From contig NC_088931.1 in the NCBI RefSeq assembly GCF_038396675.1, positions 15,734,501 to 15,798,500 of the forward strand: 64,000 bases of DNA. Direction: 5' to 3'. This DNA is from Hydra vulgaris. Lineage: Eukaryota > Cnidaria > Hydrozoa > Anthoathecata > Hydridae. Positions 26,649-35,989 of the stretch are shown here, piece by piece. The translations under genes were made by a program, and so were the position numbers. The notes below the pieces were generated by a model, which was given only the letters and a program-made list of their open reading frames with translations, did not search any database and was not told where the DNA came from. Within the stretch, counting starts at the first letter, position 1. Every line of letters begins with the position of its first letter.

Positions 26649-26880
26649 AAATTAAATCATTTATTTCAAAAAATTAAAAAAGGATTATCAAAAGAAGAGG
26701 CAAGCCCTTAAGAATTAATATCTCAATCTTTATTAAGATATATTCAAATACAAAGACAACATAATCTTACAGATAATTATAAAGAGATAATATAAGAAGA
26801 GATAATATAAGAAATTATAAATGATGACTTTTTATCAAAATTCAACTATTCAGTCGGGAATTTATGCGTACGTTAGACAT
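26590..26880 (+). pseudogene. Broken frame divergent from the structural gene
   Basis: The plus-strand frame contains FCKQQYATRRYEHKLNHLFQ and IKKGLSKEEASP, then TAA, then LLRYIQIQRQHNLTDNYKEI with two more TAA codons. The amino-acid texture is protein-like (amphipathic, Lys/Gln-rich), and it overlaps the start of the oppositely oriented structural gene. Family unknown. Confidence 0.4.
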
Positions 26881-27466
26881 TTATTAAAAGTTCATATTCA
26901 TCCGACATGTCCAAGTGGCGATTCGTCTATATGTCCATAGGCATTAGCTCATTTAAAAAAAAAAAAAAATACAATCATTTGGAGAAAATCTTGCAATTTG
27001 TAATGTATTTATAAGTATTGATGGAAAAAAGGCGTTTTTAAACAGTCTTTTTAAATATCAATTCTATGGATTTATATTTTGTCTTTTAAAACAAACCGAA
27101 GTGGATGAATTAGATAAAAATTGTCTTTTAAGACAAACGAAAATGGATCGAAATATGTTTGATATAATATTGCGAATACAAGATGATAATGATGTATTAA
27201 CTCAAAATATTTTTTCTTTAAAATATGAAGAAATATTACCTAATAAAGAAAAATACACAAATGTCATGATTGAATTTGTGAAGCTTTTTAAATCAATTAA
27301 ATATTTATCAACAAATATAAAAGATCAACTTTTAAATAAACAAGAATGTTTTTTTAATGCGAGTGATTTTTTGGCAAATGTAAAATGTGATATTATGACA
27401 AGAAGAGAAATAGTTTTTTTTAAAAAAATTTTTGAATTCAAGAAGTCAAGAAAGTATTGGATATGA
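26824..27466 (+). pseudogene. Hypothetical protein upstream of dUTPase
   Basis: An ATG pair at 26821-26826 opens MMTFYQNSTIQSGIYAYVRH, hits a TAG near 26938 and passes a 15-A run near 26958. It continues as a long frame (about 26985-27466) with GENLAICNVFISIDGKKAFL and MDRNMFDIILRIQDDNDVL. Its last codons overlap the dUTPase frame by about 35 bases. It may be a separate protein or an N-terminal extension of the dUTPase lost by frameshift. No domain recognised. Confidence 0.45.
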
Positions 27467-27848
27467 TTTGTATCCTTTGAACGATATTAAAATTGCTCCG
27501 CGCTGTTTAACCATTGTCGATACTGGTGTTGTTGTTTCTCCTCCTTCGTCGTACTATTTTCAAATAGCTCCGCGATCCAGTACGTTTACGAATCACTTAT
27601 TATTGCATCCTGGCATTATTCATCCTGATTATAGAGACGATATTAAAATATTACTTTGTAATTTAACAAATGAAACAATTTTTTGGCCAAAAGATAAAGC
27701 AATAGCTCAAATGGTGTTAAAGAAAAAAGAAATATTACCCGTAACACTAGTAAACGAAAAAGAACTTGTTGAAACAAAAAGAAATATAGGACGATTTGGT
27801 TCGACAGACATGAATGATGAAAAAATGGGTATAACTTGTATTAATTAA
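27432..27848 (+). CDS. Trimeric dUTPase domain, catalytic Asp apparently lost
   Basis: This family hydrolyses dUTP to dUMP and PPi as a homotrimer. The conserved motifs appear in order: ESIGYDLYPL (motif 1), IAPRSS (motif 2), HPGIIHPDYRDDI (motif 3), KDKAIAQMV (motif 4) and RFGSTD (motif 5, P-loop-like). In motif 3 the usual I-D-x-D-Y has His in place of the first, catalytic Asp. No ATG sits at the start: the frame opens at a TTG and probably continues from the overlapping upstream frame. dUTPases are common in large DNA viruses and in some integrated virus-like elements. The domain call is firm; activity is doubtful. Confidence 0.88.
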   Translation: MNSRSQESIGYDLYPLNDIKIAPRCLTIVDTGVVVSPPSSYYFQIAPRSSTFTNHLLLHPGIIHPDYRDDIKILLCNLTNETIFWPKDKAIAQMVLKKKEILPVTLVNEKELVETKRNIGRFGSTDMNDEKMGITCIN

Positions 27849-27916
27849 TGAAAAAATGTAAATTTTTTTTTATAAATAGAATAAAAATTATTTTTTTTTT
27901 TTTTTTTTTTTATAGA

Positions 27917-28138
27917 ATGAAGTTTGAAAAAAAAGAAAAATATTTTAATGATAAAGTTTTGTTTACAAAAAATTTGTGGACAATACGGCGTTATTTCGAC
28001 GAAAGTTATGAAGATAATTTGGAAAAGTTATTGAAATACAAGATGACCTGGTATGAAATTGAACGTTTTATAGCCAAACGAGCAAATTTAACTGTTTTAA
28101 AAGAGTTGGAACGTACATTGGATATAAAAATTTATTAA
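27917..28138 (+). CDS. Small basic hypothetical protein
   Basis: An ATG at 27917 gives 73 residues beginning MKFEKKEKYFNDKVLF, with LWTIRRYFDESYEDNLEK and a C-terminal helix-like ERFIAKRANLTVLKEL. A T-run followed by ATAG just upstream could be a splice acceptor. It is on the dUTPase strand, 69 bases downstream of it. No family recognised. Confidence 0.5.
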   Translation: MKFEKKEKYFNDKVLFTKNLWTIRRYFDESYEDNLEKLLKYKMTWYEIERFIAKRANLTVLKELERTLDIKIY

Positions 28139-28143
28139 AAAAA

Positions 28144-28347
28144 AATACAAATTATACGTTTGAAAAATGTGAAGAATGTAAAGAATTATATTATAATTGT
28201 ATAAATAGTAATGGAGTCATTTATAATATTGATGTAGGTCCATGTAGATATTGTATAAAAAAATTATGTGTTATATGTAAAACAAAACATTTTTGTAAAC
28301 GTTTAAATAAAATTTTTTGTAGTTTAACAAATCTTTTAGGTGTATAA
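28144..28347 (+). CDS. Cys-rich putative zinc-binding protein, start unclear
   Basis: A frame without its own ATG reads NYTFEKCEECKELYYNC, then GPCRYCIKKLCVICKTKHFC. It holds about ten Cys and one His in CxxC spacings, ending one base before the next ATG. Upstream it stays open in the frame overlapping the preceding gene, so one frameshift at an A9 run could have separated two parts of one protein. The CxxC pairs resemble those ending the 22260-22710 protein. Confidence 0.5.
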   Translation, partial: NTNYTFEKCEECKELYYNCINSNGVIYNIDVGPCRYCIKKLCVICKTKHFCKRLNKIFCSLTNLLGV

Positions 28348-28348
28348 A

Positions 28349-28660
28349 ATGGCTTGTTTTGAATTGAAATTCGAATTAGAAATTATTTTAAAATCTATTC
28401 AAAGTTTAAGTGAAGAGTCTAAAGTTAAATATCACATGAAAACATTGCTAAATTTTTCAAACAAATGTTGTCACCATATTTATAACCATTTAAATTGTGA
28501 GTGTGGTTGTCGATTAAATAATGTATTGTTTGTTTATATGAGAAAAATTTGTAACGTGTCAAAAATATTAGCTTGTGATGATTATGAATTGTTATTATTA
28601 AATGAAAACATGGAATTATTTTTAGACGATATTAAGAAATGGATAATAGATCAAAATTAA
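28349..28660 (+). CDS. Hypothetical helical protein with CxC cluster
   Basis: An ATG at 28349 gives 103 residues beginning MACFELKFELEIILKS, with KCCHHIYNHLNCECGCRLNN in the middle and an acidic C terminus (LLNENMELFLDDIKKW). It is spaced one base after the preceding stop, suggesting a compact gene cluster. The His/Cys cluster could bind metal. Family unknown; the frame is intact. Confidence 0.55.
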   Translation: MACFELKFELEIILKSIQSLSEESKVKYHMKTLLNFSNKCCHHIYNHLNCECGCRLNNVLFVYMRKICNVSKILACDDYELLLLNENMELFLDDIKKWIIDQN

Positions 28661-28714
28661 ATGCAATGTGTGTTGAATATTATGATAAATTCATGCCAGA
28701 AGAACATACGTCGG

Positions 28715-29394
28715 TCACCATACTTTGAAGGAGTTGGTAGTTTCGTGAAATGCCAGCGTACTTTTGTTGCTTTCTATAAAAAAGATATTTTAAAAGAACA
28801 TATTTTTTATTTGTAATTTATGAAGATAATAAAAAAAGTAAACAAACCTTGTTCAATGTTTACAGTGATGTTTGAGGCTTGTTGAGGGGTAATAATTTCT
28901 TCCTGTATTATTGGTAATGGTACGGGTAATGGATGTTCTTAATCGCTCGATTTAGAATGATGATTCTTTTCTTTTATTTGTTCTAAACAAAAAAATAATT
29001 TTACCGTTAAAAAAAAAAAAAAAAAATGAAAAAATTTTTTTTTTAGTTATCAAAACCTTGAGCGGTGAAAAGTTCTGAATAACTCGATTTAGAATGGTAA
29101 TTCTTTTCTTATATTTGTTCTAAACAAAAAAAATAATTTTAATTTTACAGTTTAACAAAAAATGAAAAAAATTTTATTAATAATAAAAAAACCTTGAGCG
29201 GTGTGAAATTTTTTCATTATATCATAAATATTTCTCAACGTTTTTTTTCTGCTTAATTGTTGATTCATTGATTCTCTTCGTCTTATTCTTTTTATTTTAT
29301 CTTTGTATTTTACAAATTCAATAAACGCAATATTAATTATTGCATCAAGTTGGGCGATTTCATAGACTTCATCTTTACTTGCGCTCTTTAACAT
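28715..29394 (-). pseudogene. Small four-exon gene with a duplicated mini-exon
   Basis: Exon A 29193-29394 (ATG at 29394; MLKSASKDEVYEIAQLDAI at the start, a basic KIKRIRRRESMNQQL segment, last codons for TAQ). Exon B 29057-29119 (63 nt). Exon C 28848-28982 (135 nt, Pro/Gln-rich). Exon D 28715-28773 (encodes ESNKSTLAFHETT and ends KVW-stop). Every intron is about 73-75 bp, starts GT, ends TTTAG or ATAG, and is phase 1. A-C-D joins in frame except for one TAA in exon C; exon B carries a TAA at its fourth codon. Exon B pairs the start of exon C with the last 16 bases of exon A, showing how it arose. Exon D lies outside the tandem duplication. Function unknown. Confidence 0.62.
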
Positions 29395-30929
29395 TCGATG
29401 TGAGTAATAATTTTTAATGTGAATTTATATTGAAATTGTGTTTGTTTCGTTACTAAAAATAAATTGATAAGCTTGTTTTTCTTTCTCTTTAATCTTTTGT
29501 TTCATTTGGTTTCGGTATAAAACATTTAGTTTCACTTTCGAAAAAAAGTTGAGCTTCGCTTTAATCAGTAAGTTTCGATTATTACATAATTATAATTCCA
29601 TATTCAGAAATATGTCACATTTCCATATAAAGAAATATGTCACATTTCCATATAAAGAAATATGTCACATTTCCATATAAAGAAATATGTCACATTTCTA
29701 TATTAGGTATTATGTTTCTAAATATAGGTTGTTTTTTTTCACTATATAAAGACATAAAAAATTTGTTGTTTATAACATCAACGAAAGCAAAAAAGAAAGA
29801 GAGAAGAAAAAAAAGTAGATTTTTTATTTTTTTTTTGAAAAAAGTAGTAATGTCGTATAGTCTATAGATATCATCAGGGCGCATACTTTCCCCTGCGAAA
29901 ATTCTAAAAGAAAAAGGGAACAGTGAACCGATATAAAGAACTTTGCTGAAATAGTAAAGAAGAAAAACATTTTAATATTTTAAATTAGATTAAATTAGGT
30001 TAGATTGGATTGTATTTATTAGAACAAATAATACATTTTCTAAAGAACATGCCGTATGGACATATTGATGGACATTACAGCGTGCCCCAAAATAAATTAT
30101 GTAACAGCGTACAACATTGAATAAATAATTTGTAAACAACTAAACAATAAAATATGCAGCCAACGCCGACAAATGTCAAATGTCGCCGACATAACTTTTC
30201 AAATATCTTTAAAATATATATCGATTTAATATTATCCTAATAAATGCTAAAATAGAGATCTCTAAAAAAAAAAAATTGATAAAGATATTGTTGAAAGCAA
30301 TTTTAACTTTTACCTAAAACGACTCAAAAAAAAATAATAATAATACAGCCCCCCTTGATTTAGTGATAGCTTAATCATCATTTAGTGTTAACTTAATTAT
30401 CATTTTAATTGCACAAAAAAACATTTTTTTTTTTTTTTGAAATAAAGATCTGTTCAGAAAAAGGAAAAACCAAAATACTTTTTAACTGGTCCTAGTATGT
30501 TTCGAAAACTAAAGCTTCATATTTTCAAATTATATCAATGGTGTATTCTCCGAAATTAGATATATTTCTTGCCGTTTGAAGGAAATAACATCATATTTAC
30601 TTGTTGAGCGAATTTATTGAACTTAAATTTATAACAGTGTGGTAATTTGTAAGAGGAAGCAATGTATTATTTTCTTGTTTAGCAACTTTCTAATTTTATT
30701 TATTTAAAAAACATTTTGTACAGTTAAAAGGTAATTTGACCCTCGTTGTTATATTCCAAACCATTTTTCAAGTATATGTTAGTTTTCTCATTTAATTTGG
30801 AATTTAGGTACTTCAAATTTTCATAAAAGTAAAAAGTTGATTTTTCGAAAAAAATCTATTTGCGAATCATTGGTTGAAATAGAGACCCTTCTGCATATAT
30901 ATCATTTACTGTTTTAACCTTTAGCTGCT
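29395..30929. other. Gene-free part of the duplicated unit
   Basis: AT-rich and without a credible gene apart from the 25-bp repeat. Short frames at 29637-29884 run over the repeats and homopolymers. The same stretch recurs at 32822-34356. Confidence 0.5.
29607..29706. repeat. 25-bp tandem repeat, four copies
   Basis: Unit GAAATATGTCACATTTCCAT plus ATAAA; starts are spaced exactly 25 bases. Copy 2 of the duplication has it at 33034-33133. The copies are adjacent without spacers, so this is not CRISPR-like. Confidence 0.95.
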
Positions 30930-31760
30930 GACTTTAACCCACCACTTAACAACCGTTTAAATGAAAAGTAATACATCTTCAGTTTCATAATTATTGAAGC
31001 ATACAGCATAAAAGGCAAATTAGTGGACTGGATATTAAACTCACTTGCAAAAGACAACAACGTTTTATATTTTGGAAAAAGTATTTTAAATTTGATAAAT
31101 GTTACTGGCTTACTATAGAGAAGCGTGCTCGGACTCCTGTAACTTACAGTCCATGCTCTCACATAATTTATGTTGATACTTAAATTATCTTCCTGATGTC
31201 TAAAATTACTATTCTTGCAAGCTTTATGCTAATGACAGCAAATTCATAGCCAAGATATCAAATGAAGAAGACTCACCAAAATTACAAAAAGAGATTACTT
31301 GGAAAGTAATTAGAGTTACTTGGAAAAATACTTTTTATGAAACGTAATGTTGATAAATGTATTGCTATGCATTTTTTATGAAACGTAATGTTGATAAATG
31401 TATTGCTATGCATTTTTTATGAAATGTAATGTTGATAAATGTGTTGCTATGCATTTTTTATGAAACGTAATGTTGATAAATGTGTTGCTATGCATTTTGG
31501 CTTCAATAACCCTTAATTGAAAAACTAGAAATATAGCAACTGACTTTGAGAGCGGCCTTAGTGTAACAAGTAACTTTAATCTCAATCGGTACATTCATGT
31601 CATGAATTGTGCTTCTAAAGCCAACTGTACCTTGAAATGGGTAAAAAATTGCTTTCAATAGCAGTGATAAAAATTCATACACAACCTACTTACCTTTAAA
31701 AAATTTATCACAACCGAAGTTCAACTCGAAGTAACATTGTCAATCACTGAAATAAATTGT
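30930..31760 (+). pseudogene. Non-LTR reverse transcriptase remnant in copy 1
   Basis: Frames give AYSIKGKLVDWILNSLAKD (the GIxGxxLxWIxxYL segment), a broken RSVLGLL (from SGVPQGSVLGPLLF), SCKLYANDSKFIAKI (where YADD has become YAND), NVDKCIAMHFGFNNP and ASKANCTLKWVKNCF. This is the order of a jockey/CR1-like RT. A 41-bp repeat expansion sits inside the NVDKC segment. Many stops. Confidence 0.75.
31332..31497. repeat. 41-bp tandem repeat, four copies, inside RT remnant
   Basis: Unit TTTTTATGAAACGTAATGTT followed by GATAAATGTATTGCTATGCA and one more T; starts at 31332, 31373, 31414 and 31455. It multiplies the RT coding segment N-V-D-K-C-I-A-M-H. Copy 2 is at 34759-34924. Confidence 0.93.
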
Positions 31761-32065
31761 TTCATTTAACAGGATTTATAAAAAGTATAAACAGCTTCAA
31801 GAAGTTTTTTGACTAAAAAAACAAAAGTCTGAAATTGTTAATTAATAACATTATATATATTTTGCCAACATTTGATTGGATCGTGCTTAGGGCTGAACTT
31901 GTAACTCATGTTTCACAAGGTTTTTCTCCTTACAGTCTTAGGTTTTATCAGTTACATTTTTATTTTCTGTACTAAAAGAAAAATAGACATTTTTTACAAA
32001 CAAATACAAAGTTATGATAATTTTACATTTGTTTTACTTTTACATTTTCTTTACTGCAACATATA

Positions 32066-32194
32066 CAGTAAACTCCCATTTTTTCGAACCATCAAGGTGA
32101 ATAAGAGTTTACTTCGAACAACCGAAAGTTCGAATAACAGAAAATCTTTTTTAAAGTGAACTATTTCAAGTTACTAACAAATTTTAACAGAAGT
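32066..32194. mobile_element. Truncated left end of Tigger-like element in copy 1
   Basis: CAGTAAACTCCCATTTTTTC preceded by TA is identical to the start of the larger element at 35493. It is cut off by the duplication junction. Confidence 0.75.
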
Positions 32195-32220
32195 TAAAAT
32201 TTGTTAGTAACTTGAAATAG
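32161..32220. repeat. Foldback palindrome at the duplication junction
   Basis: CTATTTCAAGTTACTAACAA with eight further bases (32161-32188), a 4-base loop AGAA, then its exact 28-base reverse complement (32193-32220). Copy 2 of the duplication starts at the next base, 32221. Confidence 0.98.
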
Positions 32221-32274
32221 AAGAACATATTTTTTATTTGTAATTTATGAAGATAATAAAAAAAGTAAACAAAC

Positions 32275-32821
32275 CTTGTTCAATGTTTACAGTGATGTTT
32301 GAGGCTTGTTGAGGGGTAATAATTTCTTCCTGTATTATTGGTAATGGTACGGGTAATGGATGTTCTTAATCGCTCGATTTAGAATGATGATTCTTTTCTT
32401 TTATTTGTTCTAAACAAAAAAATAATTTTACCGTTAAAAAAAAAAAAAAAAAATGAAAAAATTTTTTTTTTAGTTATCAAAACCTTGAGCGGTGAAAAGT
32501 TCTGAATAACTCGATTTAGAATGGTAATTCTTTTCTTATATTTGTTCTAAACAAAAAAAATAATTTTAATTTTACAGTTTAACAAAAAATGAAAAAAATT
32601 TTATTAATAATAAAAAAACCTTGAGCGGTGTGAAATTTTTTCATTATATCATAAATATTTCTCAACGTTTTTTTTCTGCTTAATTGTTGATTCATTGATT
32701 CTCTTCGTCTTATTCTTTTTATTTTATCTTTGTATTTTACAAATTCAATAAACGCAATATTAATTATTGCATCAAGTTGGGCGATTTCATAGACTTCATC
32801 TTTACTTGCGCTCTTTAACAT
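32275..32821 (-). pseudogene. Second copy of small spliced gene, lacking last exon
   Basis: Exon A 32620-32821, exon B 32484-32546 and exon C 32275-32409 are identical to copy 1. The sequence that would carry exon D is replaced by the junction palindrome, so the last acceptor and the stop are missing. The same internal TAA codons are present. Confidence 0.62.
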
Positions 32822-33033
32822 TCGATGTGAGTAATAATTTTTAATGTGAATTTATATTGAAATTGTGTTTGTTTCGTTACTAAAAATAAATTGATAAGCT
32901 TGTTTTTCTTTCTCTTTAATCTTTTGTTTCATTTGGTTTCGGTATAAAACATTTAGTTTCACTTTCGAAAAAAAGTTGAGCTTCGCTTTAATCAGTAAGT
33001 TTCGATTATTACATAATTATAATTCCATATTCA

Positions 33034-33133
33034 GAAATATGTCACATTTCCATATAAAGAAATATGTCACATTTCCATATAAAGAAATATGTCACATTTC
33101 CATATAAAGAAATATGTCACATTTCTATATTAG
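33034..33133. repeat. 25-bp tandem repeat in copy 2
   Basis: Identical to 29607-29706. Confidence 0.95.
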
Positions 33134-34356
33134 GTATTATGTTTCTAAATATAGGTTGTTTTTTTTCACTATATAAAGACATAAAAAATTTGTTGTTTAT
33201 AACATCAACGAAAGCAAAAAAGAAAGAGAGAAGAAAAAAAAGTAGATTTTTTATTTTTTTTTTGAAAAAAGTAGTAATGTCGTATAGTCTATAGATATCA
33301 TCAGGGCGCATACTTTCCCCTGCGAAAATTCTAAAAGAAAAAGGGAACAGTGAACCGATATAAAGAACTTTGCTGAAATAGTAAAGAAGAAAAACATTTT
33401 AATATTTTAAATTAGATTAAATTAGGTTAGATTGGATTGTATTTATTAGAACAAATAATACATTTTCTAAAGAACATGCCGTATGGACATATTGATGGAC
33501 ATTACAGCGTGCCCCAAAATAAATTATGTAACAGCGTACAACATTGAATAAATAATTTGTAAACAACTAAACAATAAAATATGCAGCCAACGCCGACAAA
33601 TGTCAAATGTCGCCGACATAACTTTTCAAATATCTTTAAAATATATATCGATTTAATATTATCCTAATAAATGCTAAAATAGAGATCTCTAAAAAAAAAA
33701 AATTGATAAAGATATTGTTGAAAGCAATTTTAACTTTTACCTAAAACGACTCAAAAAAAAATAATAATAATACAGCCCCCCTTGATTTAGTGATAGCTTA
33801 ATCATCATTTAGTGTTAACTTAATTATCATTTTAATTGCACAAAAAAACATTTTTTTTTTTTTTTGAAATAAAGATCTGTTCAGAAAAAGGAAAAACCAA
33901 AATACTTTTTAACTGGTCCTAGTATGTTTCGAAAACTAAAGCTTCATATTTTCAAATTATATCAATGGTGTATTCTCCGAAATTAGATATATTTCTTGCC
34001 GTTTGAAGGAAATAACATCATATTTACTTGTTGAGCGAATTTATTGAACTTAAATTTATAACAGTGTGGTAATTTGTAAGAGGAAGCAATGTATTATTTT
34101 CTTGTTTAGCAACTTTCTAATTTTATTTATTTAAAAAACATTTTGTACAGTTAAAAGGTAATTTGACCCTCGTTGTTATATTCCAAACCATTTTTCAAGT
34201 ATATGTTAGTTTTCTCATTTAATTTGGAATTTAGGTACTTCAAATTTTCATAAAAGTAAAAAGTTGATTTTTCGAAAAAAATCTATTTGCGAATCATTGG
34301 TTGAAATAGAGACCCTTCTGCATATATATCATTTACTGTTTTAACCTTTAGCTGCT

Positions 34357-35187
34357 GACTTTAACCCACCACTTAACAACCGTTTAAATGAAAAGTAATA
34401 CATCTTCAGTTTCATAATTATTGAAGCATACAGCATAAAAGGCAAATTAGTGGACTGGATATTAAACTCACTTGCAAAAGACAACAACGTTTTATATTTT
34501 GGAAAAAGTATTTTAAATTTGATAAATGTTACTGGCTTACTATAGAGAAGCGTGCTCGGACTCCTGTAACTTACAGTCCATGCTCTCACATAATTTATGT
34601 TGATACTTAAATTATCTTCCTGATGTCTAAAATTACTATTCTTGCAAGCTTTATGCTAATGACAGCAAATTCATAGCCAAGATATCAAATGAAGAAGACT
34701 CACCAAAATTACAAAAAGAGATTACTTGGAAAGTAATTAGAGTTACTTGGAAAAATACTTTTTATGAAACGTAATGTTGATAAATGTATTGCTATGCATT
34801 TTTTATGAAACGTAATGTTGATAAATGTATTGCTATGCATTTTTTATGAAATGTAATGTTGATAAATGTGTTGCTATGCATTTTTTATGAAACGTAATGT
34901 TGATAAATGTGTTGCTATGCATTTTGGCTTCAATAACCCTTAATTGAAAAACTAGAAATATAGCAACTGACTTTGAGAGCGGCCTTAGTGTAACAAGTAA
35001 CTTTAATCTCAATCGGTACATTCATGTCATGAATTGTGCTTCTAAAGCCAACTGTACCTTGAAATGGGTAAAAAATTGCTTTCAATAGCAGTGATAAAAA
35101 TTCATACACAACCTACTTACCTTTAAAAAATTTATCACAACCGAAGTTCAACTCGAAGTAACATTGTCAATCACTGAAATAAATTGT
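34357..35187 (+). pseudogene. Non-LTR RT remnant in copy 2
   Basis: Identical to 30930-31760, including the 41-bp repeat (34759-34924). Confidence 0.75.
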
Positions 35188-35989
35188 TTCATTTAACAGG
35201 ATTTATAAAAAGTATAAACAGCTTCAAGAAGTTTTTTGACTAAAAAAACAAAAGTCTGAAATTGTTAATTAATAACATTATATATATTTTGCCAACATTT
35301 GATTGGATCGTGCTTAGGGCTGAACTTGTAACTCATGTTTCACAAGGTTTTTCTCCTTACAGTCTTAGGTTTTATCAGTTACATTTTTATTTTCTGTACT
35401 AAAAGAAAAATAGACATTTTTTACAAACAAATACAAAGTTATGATAATTTTACATTTGTTTTACTTTTACATTTTCTTTACTGCAACATATACAGTAAAC
35501 TCCCATTTTTTCGAACCATCAAGGTGAATAAGAGTTTACTTCGAACAACCGAAAGTTCGAATAACAGAAAATCTTTTTTAAAGTGAACTATTTCAAGTTA
35601 CTAACAAATTTTAACAGAAGTAAAATTTAAGAAAAAAATTTGAATAAGATGCAGTTTAAGTTTTACTTTCTAAAAAAAGTTTTTACAGTTTTTTTGAAAA
35701 ACCGTCCATTTTTGATTGCTTCTAAAAAATGTTAATCAAATATCTTTGATACTAGGCCTAACGCCTGTCGAATTTCAATGCCTTTACTTTCAAAAAGAGA
35801 CCAACATTCAATTAACTCTATTGCACGTGCAATTTCTGATAATTTTGGTTTTTTGGGGAGGCAAATTATTTGACTCTTCATCTATCTCCTCATCTACTTC
35901 AGCACAATCGTTGATTAAAATGGAATCCAGATTTTCTTGATATGTGATAGCAATTGCTTTGTTTGCACAAATATCAAAATCTATATTCA

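Larger units (their letters stand above)
28794..32194. repeat. Tandem duplication, copy 1 (3,401 bp)
   Basis: Same sequence as 32221-35621 at an offset of 3,427 bases. Every region I compared is identical, including an 18-A run and all shared open frames. It contains exons A-C of the small gene, a 25-bp tandem repeat, an RT remnant, a 41-bp tandem repeat and the left end of a Tigger element (from 32066). Confidence 0.98.
32221..35621. repeat. Tandem duplication, copy 2 (3,401 bp)
   Basis: Second copy of 28794-32194. At its right end the sequence continues into the rest of the Tigger element, so copy 2 holds the original right flank and copy 1 the original left flank. Confidence 0.98.

Noticed and set aside
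21764-28779. Calling the block a complete Polinton/Maverick
   Set aside because: No polymerase B, packaging ATPase, protease or terminal inverted repeats were seen, so only integrase-bearing virus-like block is justified.
29607-29706. CRISPR-like array
   Set aside because: Units are adjacent without spacers, the genome is eukaryotic and no cas genes exist; it is a minisatellite.
29860-29930. Possible small nuclear or spliced-leader RNA around GGGCGCATACTTTCCCCTGCG
   Set aside because: Slight resemblance only; no Sm site or stem arrangement that I could confirm, and it does not match the Hydra leaders I remember.
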